A stretch of DNA of 64,000 nucleotides from JADJWR01 sp963847675 (GCA_963847675.1 CAWKAP010000009.1:186001-250000); one strand, 5' to 3'; counted from the first letter of the stretch, positions 41,069-53,806 are shown. Numbers and translations are program-made. The notes: generated by a model from the sequence alone, not told the origin.

Positions 41069-41423
41069 ATGGCCACCCCACCCCGCAAGACTGCCAGCAA
41101 GACTCCCGCCGCGAAGGCCGGCAAGACGGCCGGGAAGACGGCATCCGCGCCGACCCGCAAGTCAGCGGTGCCGGCTGCCGCAAAGCCAGCCGCGGCGGCG
41201 CGCAAGCGCGCCCGCTGCCGCGCCGGCACAGGCGCCGCGCCAGGAAGCCCGGCCGCCGGCCAGCATCAGAGAACCGCTGACCGGCGAGGCGCGCTATCGC
41301 TGGATCGCACACGCCGCTTACCTGCGCGCCGAGAAGCGCGGCTTCGCGCCGGGCCACGAGGTCGACGACTGGCTGGCCGCCGAAGCCGAGTTCGAGGCGG
41401 CGAACCGCGCTGCCGGGGGCTGA
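41069..41423 (+). pseudogene. DUF2934 protein with histone H1-like tail, one +1 frameshift
   Basis: Two frames joined give about 117 residues. The first 45 are Lys/Ala/Pro-rich (KTASKTPAAKAGKTAGKTAS), resembling bacterial histone H1-like tails. After an extra base near 41210 the frame continues into a DUF2934 domain (RYRWIAHAAYLRAEKRGF, then APGHEVDDWLAAEAEFEAANR) and stops at 41421-41423. GGAGGA precedes the ATG at 41069 by about 5 nt. DUF2934 proteins are small and of unknown function. It lies between glk and xfp on the same strand. Confidence 0.7.
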
Positions 41424-41480
41424 ACTTCACGCCCGGCCGGCGCGAAAGGCCGACCCGGCGAGGAGCGCCTCCTGACTGCC

Positions 41481-43883
41481 ATGGACCAGACACGGCGACG
41501 ACGTAATGCGGGCGGCGCGCGCAGCCCGCTCAGCCCGGAGCATGCCGCGCGCATCGACGCGTACTGGCGCGCGTCGAACTATCTTTCCGTCGGGCAGATC
41601 TACCTGCTCGACAACCCGCTGCTGAAGCAGCCGCTCGAGGCCCGGCACGTCAAGCCGCGCCTGCTCGGCCACTGGGGCACGACGCCGGGACTCAACTTCA
41701 TCTATGTGCACCTGAACCGGGTCATCAAGGCGCACGGTCTGTCGATGATCTACGTCACCGGGCCCGGGCACGGCGGGCCGGCAGTGGTCGCGCAGACCTG
41801 GCTCGAGGGCGTCTACAGCGAGCTGTACCCGGACGTGTCGCAGGACGCGGAAGGCATGCGGCGGCTGTTCAGGCAGTTCTCATTTCCCGGCGGCATCCCG
41901 AGTCACGCCGCGCCGGAGACGCCGGGCTCGATCCACGAAGGCGGCGAACTCGGCTATTCGCTCGCGCACGCCTACGGCGCCGTCTTCGACAACCCGGAGC
42001 TGATCGCCGCCTGCGTGATCGGCGACGGCGAGGCGGAGACCGGGCCGCTGGCGGCAAGCTGGCACTCGAACAAGTTCCTGAACCCGGCCCGTGACGGCGC
42101 GGTGCTGCCGATCCTGCACCTGAACGGCTACAAGATCGCCGGTCCGACGGTGCTGGCGCGGATTCCGCGCGACGAACTGGCGCAGCTGCTGCGTGGCTAC
42201 GGGCACGAGCCGGTTTTCGTCGAGGGCCACGAGCCCGAACCGATGCACCAGGCGATGGCCGCCGCGCTCGATGGGGCGATGCGCCGTATCCGCTCGATCC
42301 AGAAGCGGGCGCGGACACGGGGATTCGAGGAACGCCCGGCGTGGCCGGCGATCGTGCTGGTGACGCCGAAGGGCTGGACGGGACCCAGCACCATCGACGG
42401 CAGGAAGGTCGAAGGATCGTTTCGCGCGCACCAGGTGCCGTTCGGCGACGTCGTCGGGCATCCGGAGCGGCTCGCGCTGCTCGAAGGCTGGCTGCGCAGC
42501 TACCGGCCGGAGGAACTCTTCGACGACGATGGCGCGCCGCGCCCCGAGCTGACCGAACTGGCGCCGCAGGGCGACCTGCGCATGGGCGCCAATCCGCACG
42601 CCAACGGAGGGCTGCTGCTGCGCGACCTTCGCCTGCCCGATTTCCGCCGCTACGCGGTGACCGTCGAGGCGCCCGGCGCGGCCGACGGCGAGGCCACGCG
42701 CGTGCAGGGAAGCTACATCCGCGACGTGATGAAGCTGAATGCGGAGGCGGCGAATTTCCGCGTCTTCTCGCCCGACGAGACGGCGTCGAACCGCTGGGGC
42801 GCCCTCTTCGACGTCACGAAGCGCTGTTCAGTCGGCGAGATCGTCGCCGACGACGAAAACGTCGCGCCCGATGGCCGGGTGATGGAAGTGCTCTCCGAGC
42901 ACCTGTGCCAGGGCTGGCTCGAGGGCTACCTGCTGACCGGGCGGCACGGCTTCCTCTCCTGCTACGAGGCGTTCATCCACATCGTCGACTCGATGTTCAA
43001 CCAGCACGCCAAGTGGCTGAAGGTGACGCGCGAGATCCCGTGGCGGCGGCCGATCGCCTCGCTGAACATCCTGCTCACCTCGCACGTCTGGCGCCAGGAC
43101 CACAACGGCTTCTCGCACCAGGACCCCGGCTTCATCGACCACGTCGTCAACAAGAAGGCCGACATCATCCGCGTCTATCTGCCGCCGGACGCGAATACCC
43201 TCCTCTACGTCACCGACGAATGCCTGGCCAGCCGGAATCTCGTCAACGTCGTCGTCGCCGGCAAGCAGCCGATGCCGCAGTGGCTGTCGATGGATGCGGC
43301 AATCAGGCACGCCTCGGCCGGGATCGGCATCTGGGAGTGGGCGTCGAACGACCAGGGCGTCGAGCCCGACGTGGTGATGGCCTGCTGCGGCGACGTGCCG
43401 ACGCTCGAGACGCTGGCCGCCGTCGCGATGCTTCGCCAGCACGCACCGGAGATCCGCGTGCGGGTGATCAACGTGATCGACCTGATGAAGCTGCAGCCGA
43501 AGACCGAGCATCCGCAGGGCCTCTCCGACCGCGACTTCGATGCGCTGTTCACGCGCGACCGGCCGATCGTGTTCGCCTTCCACGGCTATCCGTGGCTGAT
43601 CCATCGCCTCACTTACCGGCGCACCAATCACGACAACCTGCACGTGCGCGGCTACAAGGAGGAAGGCACGACGACCACGCCGTTCGACATGTGCGTGCTC
43701 AACGACATCGACCGCTTCCACCTGGTCGAGGACGTCGTCGATCGCCTGCCCTCCTTCGGCGCGCGCGGCGCCTACGTCAAGCAGGCGATGCGCGACGCAC
43801 TGACCGGGCACCGCCAGTACATCCGCGAGCACGGCGAGGACATGCCCGAAGTGCGCAACTGGCGCTGGCCGGGCGCCGCCTGA
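41481..43883 (+). CDS. xfp: Phosphoketolase (xylulose-5-phosphate/fructose-6-phosphate)
   Basis: An 800-residue thiamine-diphosphate enzyme of normal family length. LLGHWGTTPGLNFIYVHLNR, YVTGPGHGGPA, the TPP/Mg motif VIGDGEAETGPLAASWHSNKF and SHQDPGFIDHVVNKKADIIRVYLPPDANTLL are all diagnostic (the last across about 40 residues). It cleaves xylulose-5-phosphate or fructose-6-phosphate with phosphate to acetyl phosphate plus glyceraldehyde-3-phosphate or erythrose-4-phosphate. Next to glucokinase and storage-glucan genes it would link stored sugar to acetyl phosphate. Confidence 0.96.
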   Translation: MDQTRRRRNAGGARSPLSPEHAARIDAYWRASNYLSVGQIYLLDNPLLKQPLEARHVKPRLLGHWGTTPGLNFIYVHLNRVIKAHGLSMIYVTGPGHGGPAVVAQTWLEGVYSELYPDVSQDAEGMRRLFRQFSFPGGIPSHAAPETPGSIHEGGELGYSLAHAYGAVFDNPELIAACVIGDGEAETGPLAASWHSNKFLNPARDGAVLPILHLNGYKIAGPTVLARIPRDELAQLLRGYGHEPVFVEGHEPEPMHQAMAAALDGAMRRIRSIQKRARTRGFEERPAWPAIVLVTPKGWTGPSTIDGRKVEGSFRAHQVPFGDVVGHPERLALLEGWLRSYRPEELFDDDGAPRPELTELAPQGDLRMGANPHANGGLLLRDLRLPDFRRYAVTVEAPGAADGEATRVQGSYIRDVMKLNAEAANFRVFSPDETASNRWGALFDVTKRCSVGEIVADDENVAPDGRVMEVLSEHLCQGWLEGYLLTGRHGFLSCYEAFIHIVDSMFNQHAKWLKVTREIPWRRPIASLNILLTSHVWRQDHNGFSHQDPGFIDHVVNKKADIIRVYLPPDANTLLYVTDECLASRNLVNVVVAGKQPMPQWLSMDAAIRHASAGIGIWEWASNDQGVEPDVVMACCGDVPTLETLAAVAMLRQHAPEIRVRVINVIDLMKLQPKTEHPQGLSDRDFDALFTRDRPIVFAFHGYPWLIHRLTYRRTNHDNLHVRGYKEEGTTTTPFDMCVLNDIDRFHLVEDVVDRLPSFGARGAYVKQAMRDALTGHRQYIREHGEDMPEVRNWRWPGAA

Positions 43884-43886
43884 CCG

Positions 43887-43985
43887 TCAGCGCGCCTTGT
43901 CTTCCTGCGGCAGCACTTCGGCAGGGACGTCGAAATAGAAGTGGATCCCCGCGCCGCTGCCGGGACGGCGGATGCGGCCATGACG
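43887..43985 (-). pseudogene. Possible remnant of a sensor histidine kinase C-terminus
   Basis: On the minus strand a short stretch reads HGRIRRPGSGAGIHFYFDVP and then AEVLPQEDKAR before a TGA at 43887-43889. The G-rich GSGAGIHFYFDVP pattern resembles the last strand of histidine-kinase ATPase domains (GGGTxFxFxLP). No kinase body is found upstream; the frame dissolves within about 100 bp. It may be the relic of a deleted two-component system between xfp and the antiporter. The match is short and could be chance. Confidence 0.3.
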
Positions 43986-44142
43986 AGCGCGTCGCCGACG
44001 GCGACAACGATGCAGGGCTTAGAATCACCGCTCGTCGTGTCCACCGCGCTGCGGGTCGACACGCTACGGGCCGCGGGCGGCGGCAGGTCGCCCGGAATCG
44101 GCAACAACCCCCGGACAAGAACCCGACAACGGCAGCGTCTTC

Positions 44143-45351
44143 ATGGATTCGCTTCAATTTCTCCCTGCGTGGCCGATTGCGCCGACGCCGCTGGGCTGGA
44201 TCGCCGTGCTGCTGCTGGCGGCGATCCTGGCCGGCGAGGTCGTGCGTCGCTTTCTGCGCTCCTCCCGGGTGATCGGCTACCTCGCGGTCGGTGTGCTGCT
44301 CGGCCCGGCCATCGGCGGCGTGATCGACGCCTCGACGGTTTCGCAGTTGCGCATCTTCGTCGACATCGCGGTCGGCATGCTGCTGTTCGAACTCGGTCAG
44401 CGGGTGGACCTCAGCTGGCTGAGGCGCAACCCGTCGCTGCTCGCGGCGAGCATTCTCGAGGCGGCGCTGACCTTCATGCTGGTCTATCTGGCCATGACCT
44501 TGTTCGGCATCCGGCCGATCACCGCGGCGGCGGCGGCGCTGCTGGCCGTGGCCACCGCGCCCGCGGTGGTGATGACCGTCGTTAAAGACCTCCGCGCCCA
44601 GGGCCAGGTCACCGAGCGCGTGATGCTGTTCACCGCGCTGAATACCACCTACGCGGTGGTCGGTCTGGCGCTGATCGTCGGCTGGCTGCACTACGAAAAG
44701 GCGGAGCCGCTGACCATCATGATCCTGCATCCGCTGTATCTCATCGGGGGCTCCCTGCTGCTGGCCGCCGTCATTGCGCTGGTGATGCTGAGCGTGCTGC
44801 GCCTGTTCGGCCGCCGGCCGGCGTTCCAGTTCTCGGCGACCGTGGCGCTGGTGCTGCTGACGGTGGCCGCCGCCACGGTGCTCAAGCTGTCGGTGCCGCT
44901 GGCGCTGCTGCTGCTCGGCGTACTTGGGCGGCTGTTCGACCGGGAGCGACACTTCGTTTCGCTGCGCTTCGGAGAGACGGCGATGCTGTTCATCGTGCTG
45001 CTGTTCGCGCTGGCCGGCGCCAGCCTCGAATTCGGCGGCTGGACCGCTGCCATGCCGCTGGCGCTGGCATTCGTCGTTGCACGCCTGCTGGGCAAGGCGC
45101 TGCCGATCATGGTCCTGGCGAACGCCAGCAGCCTGACCTTGCGCAAGGCCTCGCTGGTCAGCCTCGGGCTGATGCCGATGTCCGGCCTGGCGCTGCTGAT
45201 GCTGACCGAACTGCTGCTGAACTCGCCGTCGCTGACCGCCGAGATCGGTTCGGGCATGTTCCTGGCGATCACCGTGCTCGCATTCGCCGGGCCGCTGGCG
45301 ACCGATTTCGCGCTGCGCCGCGCGGGCGAGGCGGCGGAGGACGTGCGATGA
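44143..45351 (+). CDS. Cation:proton antiporter, Kef/CPA2 family (membrane domain only)
   Basis: A 402-residue protein with about 12 membrane helices. VIGYLAVGVLLGPAIGGV, the MLLFELGQRVDLSWLRRNP region and VATAPAVVMTVVKDLRAQGQVTERVM match CPA2 transporters of the Kef type. Members exchange K+ or Na+ for protons. There is no C-terminal RCK/KTN nucleotide-binding domain, unlike KefB/KefC. The stop overlaps the ybdK start in ATGA, so translation of the following gamma-glutamyl ligase is coupled. Confidence 0.88.
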   Translation: MDSLQFLPAWPIAPTPLGWIAVLLLAAILAGEVVRRFLRSSRVIGYLAVGVLLGPAIGGVIDASTVSQLRIFVDIAVGMLLFELGQRVDLSWLRRNPSLLAASILEAALTFMLVYLAMTLFGIRPITAAAAALLAVATAPAVVMTVVKDLRAQGQVTERVMLFTALNTTYAVVGLALIVGWLHYEKAEPLTIMILHPLYLIGGSLLLAAVIALVMLSVLRLFGRRPAFQFSATVALVLLTVAAATVLKLSVPLALLLLGVLGRLFDRERHFVSLRFGETAMLFIVLLFALAGASLEFGGWTAAMPLALAFVVARLLGKALPIMVLANASSLTLRKASLVSLGLMPMSGLALLMLTELLLNSPSLTAEIGSGMFLAITVLAFAGPLATDFALRRAGEAAEDVR

Positions 45352-46517
45352 GCGCCGGCGAACCCGTGCTCAAGGGCAAGGGCGAAGGCGTCGCGATGAG
45401 CGACATGACGTTCGGCGCCTCGAAGGCGCTGACGATGGGCATCGAGCTGGAGCTGCAGATCCTCAACCGGCGCGACTGCGACCTTACGCGCGGCGCCGAC
45501 GACCTGATCCGCCTGGTCGAGCGCGCCGGGCACCCGGGCGACATCAAGCCCGAGATCACCGAAAGCATGGTCGAGATCAGCACCGGCATTCACGAGGGCT
45601 ACGACACGGCGCTGGAGGAACTGCAGCAGATGCGCGATGCGGTGATCGCCGCCGCCAAGCGCCTCAATCTGCTCGTGGCGGGCGGCGGCGCGCACCCGTT
45701 CATGCACTGGAGCGAGAGGCAGATCTTCGACCGGCCGCGCTTCCGGCAGCTGTCGACGCTGTACGGGTACCTGGCCAAGCAGTTCACGATCTTCGGCCAG
45801 CACGTGCACATCGGCTGCCCGGACGGCGACACGGCGATGTACCTCACCCACGCGATGAGCCGCTACATCCCGCACTTCATCGCGCTGGCCGCCTCGTCGC
45901 CGTATCACCAGGGCACGGACACCGCGTTCGATTCTTCCCGGCTGAACGCGGTCTATGCGTTCCCGCTGTCCGGCCGCGCGCCGGTGCTCGACCGCTGGGA
46001 CGCGTTCGTCGCCTACTTCGAGAAGATGCGCGCGGCCCGGGTGGTCGAGAGCATGAAGGATTTCTACTGGGACATCCGGCCGAAGCCCGAGTACGGCACC
46101 ATCGAGGTACGGGTGTTCGACACCCCGCTCACCGTCGAGAAGGCCGCCGCGCTCGCCGCCTACGTGCAGGCGCTGGCGCGCTACCTGCTGATCGAGCGCC
46201 CGGTCGCCGTGCACGAGGACATGTATCTCACCTACACCTACAACCGCTTCCAGGCCTGCCGCTTCGGTCTCGAGGGCCTGATGATCGATCCGGCCTCCCA
46301 CGTGCACCGGCCGATTCACGAGGACATCGTCGAAACCGTCGAACTGGTGTCGGTGCACGCCGAGGAACTGCGCTCCGGCGCGGCGCTGCGCCAGATCGGC
46401 GAATGGGCCGCCGGCCGGGCCAACGATGCGGCGTGGATGCGCGAGCACTTCCGGCGCAGCGATTCGCTTGCCGACCTCATGTGGCAGACGAGCCTGCTCT
46501 GGAGCGGACAGCTGTAG
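45348..46517 (+). CDS. ybdK: YbdK family carboxylate-amine ligase (glutamate-cysteine ligase 2-like)
   Basis: A 389-residue GCS2 ligase. LTMGIELELQILNRRD, IKPEITESMVEISTG, GQHVHIGCPDGDTAM and FYWDIRPKPEYGTIEVRVFDTPLT are the family hallmarks (metal glutamates and substrate loop). E. coli YbdK has weak glutamate-cysteine ligase activity; the natural product in this context is unknown. The ATG at 45348 overlaps the antiporter stop; an internal ATG (MSDMTFGASKALTMG) is an alternative. Its TAG overlaps by one base the GTG of the next gene. Confidence 0.93.
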   Translation: MSAGEPVLKGKGEGVAMSDMTFGASKALTMGIELELQILNRRDCDLTRGADDLIRLVERAGHPGDIKPEITESMVEISTGIHEGYDTALEELQQMRDAVIAAAKRLNLLVAGGGAHPFMHWSERQIFDRPRFRQLSTLYGYLAKQFTIFGQHVHIGCPDGDTAMYLTHAMSRYIPHFIALAASSPYHQGTDTAFDSSRLNAVYAFPLSGRAPVLDRWDAFVAYFEKMRAARVVESMKDFYWDIRPKPEYGTIEVRVFDTPLTVEKAAALAAYVQALARYLLIERPVAVHEDMYLTYTYNRFQACRFGLEGLMIDPASHVHRPIHEDIVETVELVSVHAEELRSGAALRQIGEWAAGRANDAAWMREHFRRSDSLADLMWQTSLLWSGQL

Positions 46518-47464
46518 TGGACGAACCCGCCGCGCCGGCTCCGGCGGCGGCCGCCGCGCGGCCGCCGACCGTTACGCTGACCGCGGTAGCCCCCGCGCCG
46601 GGGGGCGCGCCCGTCGTCGCGCCGCCGATACGCCCGGCGGGTCCGCCGCTGCGCATCGGCGTTTCGGCGCGCATCCTGCATCCGGAAGGCGCGCGCGCCC
46701 TCGGCTTCCGCAACAAGACGCTGCAGTACCTCGAGGCGTCGGTGGCGCACTGGATCATGGCGCACGGCGCCCTCGTGTTCATGGTGCCGACGCTGGCCAA
46801 GGACGCGCCGGTCCAGCGGTCGGCCGTGTCGATCCGCGACTACGTCGAGGCGCTCGACGGCCTGGTGCTGCAGGGCGGTGCCGACCTCAGCCCGACCACC
46901 TATGGCGAGGAGCCGCGCGATCCGGCGTGGCGCGGCGATCGTGTGCGCGACATGTACGAGATCGAGCTGCTGTGGGCCTTCGTCTTCCAGCAGAAGCCGG
47001 TGCTCGGCATCTGCCGCGGCATGCAGCTTGTCAACGTCGCTTTCAACGGCACGCTGTACCAGGACATCCCGACCGACATCCCGAACACGATCGGGCATTT
47101 CGATCCGTCCAAGTATGACGAGCTGCATCACGAACTCGCCTTCGAACCGGGCAGTACGCTGGCGCAGCTGTACGGGGAAGACGCCCGTCTTTGCGTCAAC
47201 AGCATTCACCACCAAGGCATCAAGCGCCTCGGCAACGGCCTGGCCATCGAGGCGCGCTCGCCGGCCGACGGCGTCATCGAGTCGGTCCGCTGGACCGGAT
47301 CGAGTTTCGTGATGGGCGTGCAGTGGCATCCGGAGTTTCACGCCCTGGCGGGCGGAAGCCTGCTCGACAGCGGCCCGATCATCGGAGAATTTCTCGAGCA
47401 CTGCCGGCGTCGCAAGCGCGATTCGATGGCGGTGCGACCGGCGACGCTGCGGGCGGCCGGCTGA
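46517..47464 (+). CDS. Gamma-glutamyl-gamma-aminobutyrate hydrolase-like class I glutamine amidotransferase (PuuD-like)
   Basis: A 315-residue protein. An unusual Ala/Pro-rich N-terminal tail of about 50 residues precedes the domain starting LRIGVSARILHPEGA. The class I GATase triad is visible: nucleophile cysteine in PVLGICRGMQLVNVA, and His/Glu in GVQWHPEFHA. GLVLQGGADLSPTTYGEEP matches PuuD-type peptidase C26 proteins, which cleave gamma-glutamyl bonds. The GTG start shares one base with the YbdK stop. With the ligase upstream, one enzyme would make and the other break a gamma-glutamyl compound (inference). Confidence 0.9.
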   Translation: MDEPAAPAPAAAAARPPTVTLTAVAPAPGGAPVVAPPIRPAGPPLRIGVSARILHPEGARALGFRNKTLQYLEASVAHWIMAHGALVFMVPTLAKDAPVQRSAVSIRDYVEALDGLVLQGGADLSPTTYGEEPRDPAWRGDRVRDMYEIELLWAFVFQQKPVLGICRGMQLVNVAFNGTLYQDIPTDIPNTIGHFDPSKYDELHHELAFEPGSTLAQLYGEDARLCVNSIHHQGIKRLGNGLAIEARSPADGVIESVRWTGSSFVMGVQWHPEFHALAGGSLLDSGPIIGEFLEHCRRRKRDSMAVRPATLRAAG

Positions 47465-47583
47465 CCTTTTCCGTACGCGTCCTTGCGTACGGCGCGAGCC
47501 TCATCGGCTCACGCTGCAGTGCGGCTAGCATCAGCATCTGCAGAAGAACAACGCATATCCGGCCAAGTGCCGCATAGGAAAAA

Positions 47584-49724
<2,141 letters not shown>

Positions 49725-49785
49725 CGCCGGTGCCGGCCGCCGCCTTGCGCGCGGCGGCCGTGACCAAGAAGGAATGCAACCGATC

Positions 49786-51605
49786 ATGAGACGTGTGCAT
49801 CACATGCCGTTCGGCGCCGAATCCACGGAGGGCGGCGGCGCCCGATTCCGGCTGTGGGCGCCCGGCCGCGCGCCAGGTCGACGTCGTGCTGGTCGGCGGG
49901 CCGCAGCCCGGCCACGTCACGATGCAGGCGAGCGGAAACGGCTGGCACGAGGCCACGGTCGAGGCCGCGGACGAGTCGACGCACTACGCGTTTCACGTCG
50001 ACGGCAAGCCGCTGGTGCCCGATCCGGCCTCGCGCTGCAACCCCGACGACGTGCACGGCGCGAGCCGTCTGGTCGATCCGCGCGCCTACGAATGGCAGAC
50101 CGCCGGCTGGCGCGGCCGGCCGTGGCACGAAGCGGTCATCTACGAAATGCACGTCGGCACCTTCACCGCGGCAGGCACGTTCGCCGCCGCGATCGAACGG
50201 CTCGACGATCTCGCCGCGCTCGGCGTCACCGCGCTCGAGCTCATGCCGGTGGCGTCGTTCTCGGGCAGCCGCAACTGGGGCTACGACGGCGTGCTGCTGT
50301 TCGCGCCGCAGCCGAGCTATGGCACGCCCGAGGACTTCAAGCGGCTGATCGACGCCGCGCACGAGCGCGGCCTGATGGTGCTGCTCGACGTCGTCTACAA
50401 CCACTTCGGCCCCGACGGCAATTACCTGCACGTCTACGCACCGCAGTTCTTCAATCCGAAGCACCAGACGCCGTGGGGCGCGGCGATCAACTTCGACGGC
50501 GACGACAACCGCACGGTGCGCGACTTCTTCATCCACAACGCGCTGTACTGGCTGGAGGAATATCAGCTCGACGGCCTGCGCCTGGATGCGATCCACGCCA
50601 TCGCCGACGACTCGACACCGCACATCGTCGAGGAACTGGCGCGCGCGGTGCGCGACGGGCCGGGGCGCGACCGCCACGTGCACCTCGTGCTCGAGAACGA
50701 CCACAACCAGGCGCGCTACCTGCCGCGCGAGCCCGACGGCCGCGCGCCGCTGGCCACGGCGCAGTGGAACGACGACATCCACCACGCGATTCACGTGCTC
50801 GCCACCGGCGAGACCGATGGCTACTACGCCGACTATGCGCAGCGGCCGCTGGCGCCTGCTCGGTCGCTCGCTCGCCGAGGGCTTCGCCTACCAGGGCGAC
50901 CCGTCGCCCTATCGGGACGGCGAGCTGCGCGGCGAATCCTCGACGCACCTGCCGCCGCTGGCCTTCGTCGATTTCCTGCAGACGCACGACCAGGTCGGCA
51001 ACCGCGCCTTCGGCGAGCGGCTGGTTCAACTGGCGCCGGAGGACGCGCTGCGCGCGCTGACCGCCTGCGTGCTGCTGGCGCCGGCGCTGCCGATGCTGTT
51101 CATGGGCGAGGAATTCGGCGCCAGCAGTCCCTTCCTGTATCTTCTGCGACTTCGGCCGGCGAACTGGCGCAGGCCGTCACGCACGGCCGCCGCAACGAGT
51201 TCGGTCGCTTCGCGCGCTTTTCCGACCCGGCCGTGCGCGACCGCATTCCCGACCCCAACGACGCGGCGACCTTCGCGCGCAGCACGTTCGAACTGGGCCG
51301 AGACCGGGCAGCCGCTGCACCAGCGCTGGCGCGCGCTTTACCGCGAGCTGCTCGCGATCCGCCACGAACGCCTCGTGCCCCTGCTGCCGCAGATACGCAG
51401 CGGCAGCTTCGAAGTGGCGGCCTCGGGTTCGTTGCTGGTGCGCTGGCCAGTGGGCGACGCCGGTTCACTGCACCTGCTGGCCCATCTCGGCGACGGGGCC
51501 GTCGCCGCGCCCGAGGTCACGCCGGGCGTGACGCTGTATGCCAGCCACGCCATGGAAGGCGAACTGCCGCCGTGGTCCGTGCGCTGGTCACTGGAGCTGC
51601 TTTGA
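49786..51605 (+). pseudogene. treZ: Malto-oligosyltrehalose trehalohydrolase TreZ, interrupted by five net +1 frameshifts
   Basis: The joined frames give about 604 residues, as expected. The segments include HHMPFGAESTEGGGARFRLWAPG, HEAVIYEMHVGTF, GSRNWGYDGVLLFAPQ, YQLDGLRLDAIHAIAD (nucleophile), HLVLENDHNQARYL (acid) and FLQTHDQVGNRAFGERL. Shifts are near 49867, 50855, 51141, 51157 and 51290. TreZ cleaves the terminal trehalose from maltooligosyl-trehalose. The start at 49786 is preferred for ribosome spacing; an ATG at 49774 in frame is possible. The stop overlaps the TTG start of malQ (TTGA). Confidence 0.87.
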
Positions 51606-53806
51606 CCACGCGACTCGAACATCTGGCGCGGCTCAAGGGCATCGCCCTCGATTACACGGACGTCTGGCAGCAGGCGCACCAAGTCGAGCCGCAGGTGCTG
51701 GTCGACCTGCTCGGCGCGATGCACGTCGCCGCGCAGGACGAACCGGCGATCGAAGCATCGATCGCCGCGCACGAAGCCGCCGCGTGGCAGCGCGTGCTGC
51801 CTGCGGTCTGGGTGCCGGGGCAGGCGCGCGCGGCGATCCCGCTGAGATTGCCGGCACGCCTGCAGGCCGCGTCGCTCGTCTGGCGGCTGACCGAGGAAGG
51901 CGGTCATTGTCGCGAGCAGACGATCCGTGTCGCCGAACTGGCGCCCGTCGAGCGCGGCAGCGTGGGCGAAGCAAAGTTCATCGCCTGCGAGCTTCCGCTG
52001 CCTGCTCCACTTGCCGACGGGTATCACCGGCTGAACGTAACCGACGGCGATGCCGTGCTCGGCGAGTGCCTGCTGATCGTCGCGCCGCCGGTGTGCTACG
52101 TGCCGCCGGCACTGGCCGACGACGGGCGCGTCTGGGGCGCATCGGCGCAGCTGTACGCCGTGCGCTCGGAGCGCAACTGGGGCATCGGTGACTTCAGCGA
52201 CCTGACGGCACTGGTCGAACTGTGGGGACTGAACGGGGCCAGCGTGGTCGGCGTCAACCCGCTGCACGCGATGTTCCCGCACAACCCGGCGCATGCGAGC
52301 CCGTACAGCCCGTCGAGCCGCTTGTTCCTGAACACGCTGTATCTCGACGTCGAGGCGATCGAGGACTACGGCGAGAGCGAAGCTGCGCGCAGCCTCGTGC
52401 GCAGCGCACCGTTCCAGGCCAGACTGAAGCGGCTGCGCGGCACCGAGATGGTCGACTACGTCGGCGTGGCGGAGGCCAAGAAGCAGGTGCTGGAAATGCT
52501 GTTCGCGCATTTCCGCAGTCGCCATCTGGCGGCGAACAGCGCCCGCGCGCAGGCGTTCAATGCCTTTCGCGCGACACGAGGCGAGGCGCTGCGCCGCCAT
52601 GCACTGTTCGAGGCGCTGCAGGAGCATTTCTTCCGCGAGGACAACGCGATCTGGGGCTGGCCGCTGTGGCCGGCTGAATACCGCCAGCCCGGCGCGCCGG
52701 CCGTGCAGCGCTTCGCGCAGGAACACGCACGAGCGCGTCGAGTTCTACGAATACCTGCAGTGGCTCGCCGACCAGCAGCTCGGCGACGGTCGGCCGCCGC
52801 TCGTTCGAACTGGGTCTCGGCGTCGGGCTCTACCAGGACCTTGCCGTGTCGATCGACCGCGCCGGCGCCGAGGCCTGGGCCGAACAGGATCTCTACGCGA
52901 TCGGCGCCTCCGTCGGCGCGCCGCCCGACGAGTTCAACCTGAAGGGGCAGGACTGGGGCCTGCCGCCGCTGGTTCCGCAGCGGCTGGCGCGAGGCGGCGT
53001 ACGCGCCGTTCATCGCCACGCTGCGCGCCAACATGCGCCACTCCGGCGCGCTGCGCATCGATCACGTGATGGCGCTGATGCGGCTGTACTGGATCGCCGA
53101 AGGCGACGATGCCGGCGCACGGCGCCTACGTGCACTACCCGTTCGACGATCTGCTCGCCATCGTGCGCGCTGGAGAGCCAGCGCAACCGCTGCCTGGTCA
53201 TCGGCGAGGATCTCGGCACGGTGCCGCCCGAGGTGCAGCGAGCAGCTCGCAGCCAGCGGCGTGCTGTCGTACCGGCTGCTGTACTTCGAACGCGACGCCG
53301 ACGGCCGCTTCCTGCCGCCGGCCGCCTATCGAGCCGCAGGCGCTGGTTGCCGGCGCCACGCACGACCTGCCGACGCTGGCCGGCTGGTGGGACGGCAACG
53401 ATCTCGAACTGCGCGCGAAGCTGAACCTGTTTCCGCAGCCGGACCTGCGCGAGCGACAGGTGATCGAGCGCGCGCAGGACCGCGCCCGGCTGCTGCTGGC
53501 GCTGGAAGCGCGAAGAGCTGCTGCCGCCGGGGGCGACCGTCAGCCCGGTGTCGATCCCGAAGCTGACGCTCGGCGTTCTGCCGCGCGCTGCACCAGTACC
53601 TGGCGCGCAGTCCGTCGCAGATCGTGCTCGTGCAGCTCGAGGACGTGCTCGGCGTGCGCGAGCAGATCAACCTGCCCGGCACCATCGACCAGTACCCGAA
53701 CTGGCAGCGCAAGCTGCCGCTGCTGCTCGAACGCTGGTCTGCCGACGACCGCTTCGTCGAACTGGCGCGCATGTTCGAGCGCGAACGCGGCCGCGGCCGC
53801 CTGGCC
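51602..53806 (+). pseudogene. malQ: 4-alpha-glucanotransferase MalQ, nine net +1 frameshifts, no stop before treY
   Basis: The first half (51602 to about 52730) is intact. It has MalQ-type SERNWGIGDFSDLTALVELW and NPLHAMFPHNPAHASPYSPSSR. The second half changes frame near 52730, 52788, 52990, 53120, 53166, 53239, 53330, 53511 and 53584. Pieces such as ALRIDHVMALMRLYW (nucleophile), CLVIGEDLGTVPPEV (acid) and GATHDLPTLAGWW align without gaps to E. coli MalQ if one base is dropped at each shift. About 732 codons result. None of the three frames has a stop codon between about 53580 and 53930, so the protein reads on into TreY. It disproportionates maltodextrins to keep chain length suitable for TreY. 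Confidence 0.85.
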
